Part shown: in pieces, positions 60,116 through 64,000 of the stretch
Numbering within the stretch: position 1 is the stretch's first letter
Layout of the letters: each line of letters starts with the position of its first letter
From: Populus alba
Taxonomy: Eukaryota > Streptophyta > Magnoliopsida > Malpighiales > Salicaceae
Length of the DNA stretch: 64,000 nucleotides
NCBI RefSeq assembly: GCF_005239225.2
Contig: NC_133294.1
Location: 21,341,631 to 21,405,630 of the forward strand
Reading direction: 5' to 3'
Notes under the pieces: generated by a model
Databases searched by the model: none
What the model was told of the DNA's origin: nothing
What the model saw: only the letters and a program-made list of their open reading frames with translations
Made by a program: the position numbers and the translations under genes

Positions 60116-61074
60116 TAAATGTATTGACAACATTGTAAAATCTTTATGCTAAGTTGCTAACTACAGTATCCAACTAGAACAATCTTGGTTTTCAGTACCA
60201 AAGACCCTGGTTCTTTCACTTTCTTGGCACCATCACTTCATGAATGATAAGTTAAGAACCAAAAGGAAAGTCCCATGAAAAAAAGAGAGAGCAGAAACTC
60301 TGCTAAACTTTGACATGCAATTGATTCATGTCAACTGCTTTAAAGCTAATTTTCTAGAATATTTGAGCATTTCTTCATTAGTAGCCATAGTAGATACAGC
60401 TACGGATGATGATAACTGACGCAGACAACTCTAAATAGATTGAGAAAACGAGAAGGAATGAAGGAATACCTGTTGAGTTATGGGTTAGAACACAAGGTTG
60501 AAGAGAGTGAAGTGAAGCAGAGGATCAGCAGGGGTGCCGGTCCTTTTTAGCTTAGCCACGCGCAACTCAAATGGTTTCTTCATTTCTTCAGCTCTTTTTT
60601 TTTTCTTCTTCTTGGGTTCTTAGGAAGGTTTATTGAGCCTGGACATGTTGATGGGCTGGGCTTTGATATTCAGTTTTGTAACATATTATTCAAATTGAAA
60701 TCCGAAATTTCGGGTGTCGTTCTTGGCGACACCGATACATGCACGATGATGCATCCGCAAGGGGTTTCAAATAGGGTGGTCCCAGACTCCCAGTAGCGGA
60801 GACCCCACACTAGCATCACATTTTGTATCGGAAAACACGAGCGGTCACGAGAGAGCCAATCCGGTGAGAGTTTACTTGACTTTGAGTGTTTTTATTTCCG
60901 CTTTTATTTTTGTATTTATTATGAAGTACAATCCTTTACATTACAAAAACACAATAGCAAAAGCAGAAAATTCATGCTTTTGCTTTTGTGTTATTTTGTT
61001 TTTAGTGTGGGTCTTACAATTAAATACAAACACTAAAAATAAATTTATACAATAATATTTGAAAATTTGAAAAT

Positions 61075-61255
61075 TTTTTAAAATTTTTTATTTTTTTCTT
61101 TGCTTTAAATTAATATTTTTTTAGTATTTTTAGATTATTTTAATACGCTGACATCAAAAATAATTTTTAAAAAATAAAAAAAAATAATATTTTAATGTAT
61201 TTCTGAATCAAAAACACTTTAAAAAGTAATTATAACTACATTCTTAAACAGATCT
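61075..61255 (-). repeat. Dispersed AT-rich MITE-like element, copy 13
   Basis: Contains 'tagattattttaatacgctg', 'acatcaaaaataatttttaa', 'taatgtatttctgaatcaaa' and an end block 'actttaaaaagtaattataa'. Confidence 0.65.
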
Positions 61256-61769
61256 TAAGTGAGCTAATTGAGTAATTTTTTAATACATGCATTTTTTCCC
61301 TTCTAGAATAAAAGTGGATATGAAATATTTTCATGATAAATCTATATTTTCACAGGAAATTTCTCTAAAATAAAAATTATAAACTAAAAAACTTCAGCAC
61401 TAATAGCTAATTTCATGTATTTTCCTTGGCTCATAAGCAGAACTCTTGCCTCCATTATTATTTTAGATTCGGATGAGAAAATAAAAAATAAAAATCTATT
61501 TTCATAACCTCATCAATATTAAGTATAGATTATTTATATAAAAATCGGAAAGAGGAAAAACTAGATTGAAAACATGTTGACGATCAAGTCAAAGAAAGGT
61601 GTCAGCATTGAATTATAATCCTAGCGTTCAAGTTAATTAGCAAGTCATTTTCTACAATGCTTGTTGGAGTGATGCTTTGTCTCGTCTTTTATAAGCAATA
61701 CAACACCATCTTTTTATCTTTATTGTGGAATGACAAGAAGAAATTGCCAATTGATGGAGAAAATTCAAT

Positions 61770-61915
61770 CTTTTTTTTTAAAAATATATTAAAATAATTT
61801 TTTTAATTTTATTTTTGATATTAACATGTGAAAACAATCTGAAAACACTAAAAAAACATAAATAAAAATAAAAAAATATAAATTTTTCAAAAAGGTTTTT
61901 AGAACATTATTGTTC
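61770..61915 (+). repeat. Dispersed AT-rich MITE-like element, copy 14
   Basis: Contains 'aaaaatatattaaaataat', 'tttttgatattaacatgtga' and 'aacaatctgaaaacac', in the forward order of copies 3-7. Confidence 0.55.
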
Positions 61916-62421
61916 CCTTTCATTTGATTGATTTTCCACTTATGTTTCTTGCAAACACTTGCACGTAGTCGGTGAGGTCATTAATGGTATAGAAGCCTCC
62001 CATTCCCATGCCTTGATATCCACTTATAGTTGAGAGATTGGTTGCCTTCTAAAACATCATTAACTTGGGATATAAGGTAGGCAATGATTAATTACAAGTT
62101 TGGTTTCATCAAATTGAGAAAATCTTTTGTAAGTTATCACCATTACATCATCGTTGTCATGAATAAAATTCCCAAGGAATCAAACTTAACATATTTGGAG
62201 ATAGAAGGGTTTTTGTAGCATGTTAACATTAACGCTAATAAACTTGATTCATGGGTTAAGTGTATTAATTCAAGTTAATCAAAACAACTTTGCTATATTT
62301 TTTAAAGAGAAAAAAATTAGGTTTTGACTAGTTAATTTATTAATTTAGGTTACAGGTTGACTCATTAAGTTTATAACTAGATTAACTCCTAATTAACTTT
62401 ATTAAAACTCGATCTGATCTA

Positions 62422-62639
62422 TGTTAGAGTGTTTGTGCACATCATAAAATATTGATGTAGTTTGTAAATGAATTAAAAAAAAGAAGAAGATGTTTATCCC
62501 ACATTAGAAAGAAGCACTCCCTTCTAATGTTTATAAATGTGGGTTTCTATTATGTAGTAAATTAAGCTACAATAAAATGATTTTTCTAATTGTTTTTCTA
62601 ATATTATTATATGGATATTTATAATATCAAAATATAACA
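62422..62639. mobile_element. Possible solo LTR
   Basis: A 218-base segment begins TGTTAGAG and ends ATATAACA, giving the 5-base terminal inverted repeat TGTTA/TAACA expected of an LTR. Inside are 'atcccacattagaaagaa' and 'aatgtgggtttctatta', phrases typical of plant copia-like or TRIM LTRs. No matching 5-bp target duplication was seen at the flanks, and no internal retroelement sequence lies beside it. Confidence 0.45.
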
Positions 62640-63279
62640 CTTGACATTTGAAACTTAATAAATCAGCAGTCATACTTTTTTATTAATAATCATAATAAAA
62701 ATCATATATTCTTAGAGGTTTATATAGCTTAGTTATATCTTGAATATGTTGTCTTTATATGGGACAAATAAGCATTTTATAGACTATTAACAATCATAAT
62801 AAAAATTATATATTTTTAGAGATTTAGAGGACTTAATTATATCACAAAAATAGTATTTTCACGTTTTTAATTTAACTTCATATTTATTTCCATCCTAAAT
62901 ATTTTTAATATGAAAAGCATGGTTTTTCATGAGAGGTGTAACTCTTACATAAACATACCCTTAATTGGGTTTCAAATAGATGGTTTTATAACCATGATGA
63001 ACACCACACAACAACAATGAATCTAAGAAGATATAAATTGATTTGCATGTATTTCTTACGGTAAAACATAAAAAGAAGAAGAAAAAAAAACAATCATGAG
63101 AACAATCCTTGCCTCACCATGACAAGACAACAAAACACCATCGATCCCACACTTTACAGAGATTCTGCAAATAGTTTGAAAACCCCATTACTGCTTTGCA
63201 CCGAATTAACAGAATGATGAACGATTCTGCTGCTGTCAACTAAGACAGTACTTGATGCGCGCTGCCACACAACAGCACT

Positions 63280-64000
63280 ATAAATCCATTCCTCGCTTCG
63301 ATTCAACCTTTTCTATCGGCAAATATGGTAATGAGAGTAGAGAGAAGCAATAAGTAAAATTAACTTTGATCATCATTTCTACAAAGATTCTGCAACATAA
63401 TTATAGTGATTTGTACTAAAGCTATGTACTAGAGCGTGCCATGAAAGTGCTAGCCGTTATTTATTGCATCTGTGAGCCATGTAATTGTTTAATGACGATG
63501 CAGGTTGTAACCTGTCAATTGATGCTCCCGGCCTGCTCTTTCCTTTTTAAATCCTAAGAAAAAATAATTCTTTAATTTGATATCCTATTTATAATTAGAT
63601 AGCATATGATTGTTGATTTTTGTTCCTGTTCTTCAACTAAACATGTTTCTGTGATTTCTTTGTATATCGTTATGTATCGACTTTAAGCATTACTCAAATA
63701 ATCTTTGTCTAAGAATTTCTGTTTATATAAAAAATATTACAACTTTTTTGTTTTAAAAAGATGTTGTTTTTGTCATAAATGTTAACGGATGTATACGTGC
63801 TCGTCATCCACATGAAGCCATCAGAAACAGTTGCCGCCCTCTCACAAATTTCACAAGCTAGGCTCTGTCTCAGAGGGAAAACAATCAATTCCAGTTTCTA
63901 ACCATATAGTTCTTAAGGAATATTCTAAACCCTAGCAAACATACTCTTCTCTGAGAAATTCTTGCAAGTTGCTAGTTAATTTGTCATATACCATGTCTTC
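63280..64000 (+). promoter_or_regulatory. Possible promoter and leader of a gene starting at the right edge
   Basis: A TATA box-like TATAAATCC is at about 63281-63289, followed by a pyrimidine-rich stretch. The last 60 bases look like a plant 5' leader ('aaaccctagcaaacatac') and end with ATG at 63993 in an 'accatgtcttc' context. Only two codons are visible, so the gene is unproven. Confidence 0.3.

Larger units (their letters stand above)
60560..63980. other. AT-rich spacer at the right side
   Basis: No internal gene is supported. It holds two copies of the AT-rich element, an LTR-like segment, and a tandemly repeated unit at about 62680-62845 sharing 'aatcataataaaaat.atat' and 'ttagaggttta'-like text. 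Confidence 0.5.

Overview
This window is nuclear DNA from a flowering plant, most likely poplar (Populus) or a close Salicaceae relative. The evidence is: intron-rich genes with GT-AG introns and long AT-rich spacers; several plant gene families (PP7 phosphatase, ARID/alpha-crystallin protein, PIN-LIKES, FAR1-related, plant-type DGAT2); and many copies of a dispersed AT-rich element whose pattern I associate with Populus. The species call is inference. No prokaryotic operons, CRISPR arrays, rRNA genes or convincing tRNAs are present.

Layout. 1-5.9 kb: AT-rich spacer with a ~1 kb fold-back-like element (about 2.52-3.50 kb). 5.94-10.28 kb (+): serine/threonine phosphatase PP7, five exons, with a one-base frame break in exon 1. 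11.23-18.6 kb (-): ARID plus HSP20-like domain protein, twelve coding exons and a 5' UTR intron, convergent with PP7. 18.7-28.6 kb: repeat-rich spacer with a decayed 3' half of a PILS gene (22.6-24.1 kb) and a local tandem duplication (26.0-26.8 kb). 28.9-31.4 kb (+) and 34.35-37.5 kb (-): two intact PIN-LIKES genes in tail-to-tail orientation. 38.9-40.6 kb: degenerate LTR-retrotransposon gag region. 41.87-42.03 kb: a stray PILS exon 2 fragment. 44.15-47.14 kb (+): FAR1-related (domesticated MULE transposase) protein. 48.83-52.44 kb (-): DGAT2. 52.5-56.3 kb: spacer with a very well-matched 98-bp inverted repeat. 56.92-57.87 kb (-): a 174-residue coiled-coil protein I do not recognise. 59.26-60.05 kb (-): a short VIT/CCC1-like membrane protein with two compensating frame breaks in T runs. 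60.5-64 kb: spacer with MITE-like copies and an LTR-like segment, possibly followed by a gene starting at the right edge.

The genes do not form one pathway. The unifying local theme is the PILS cluster: two intact inverted genes and at least two decayed relatives, all on one side or the other within 20 kb. The two intact genes share exon sizes exactly except for one intron. Exon coordinates below were read by hand from splice sites, reading-frame continuity and family similarity; no alignment or transcript data were available.
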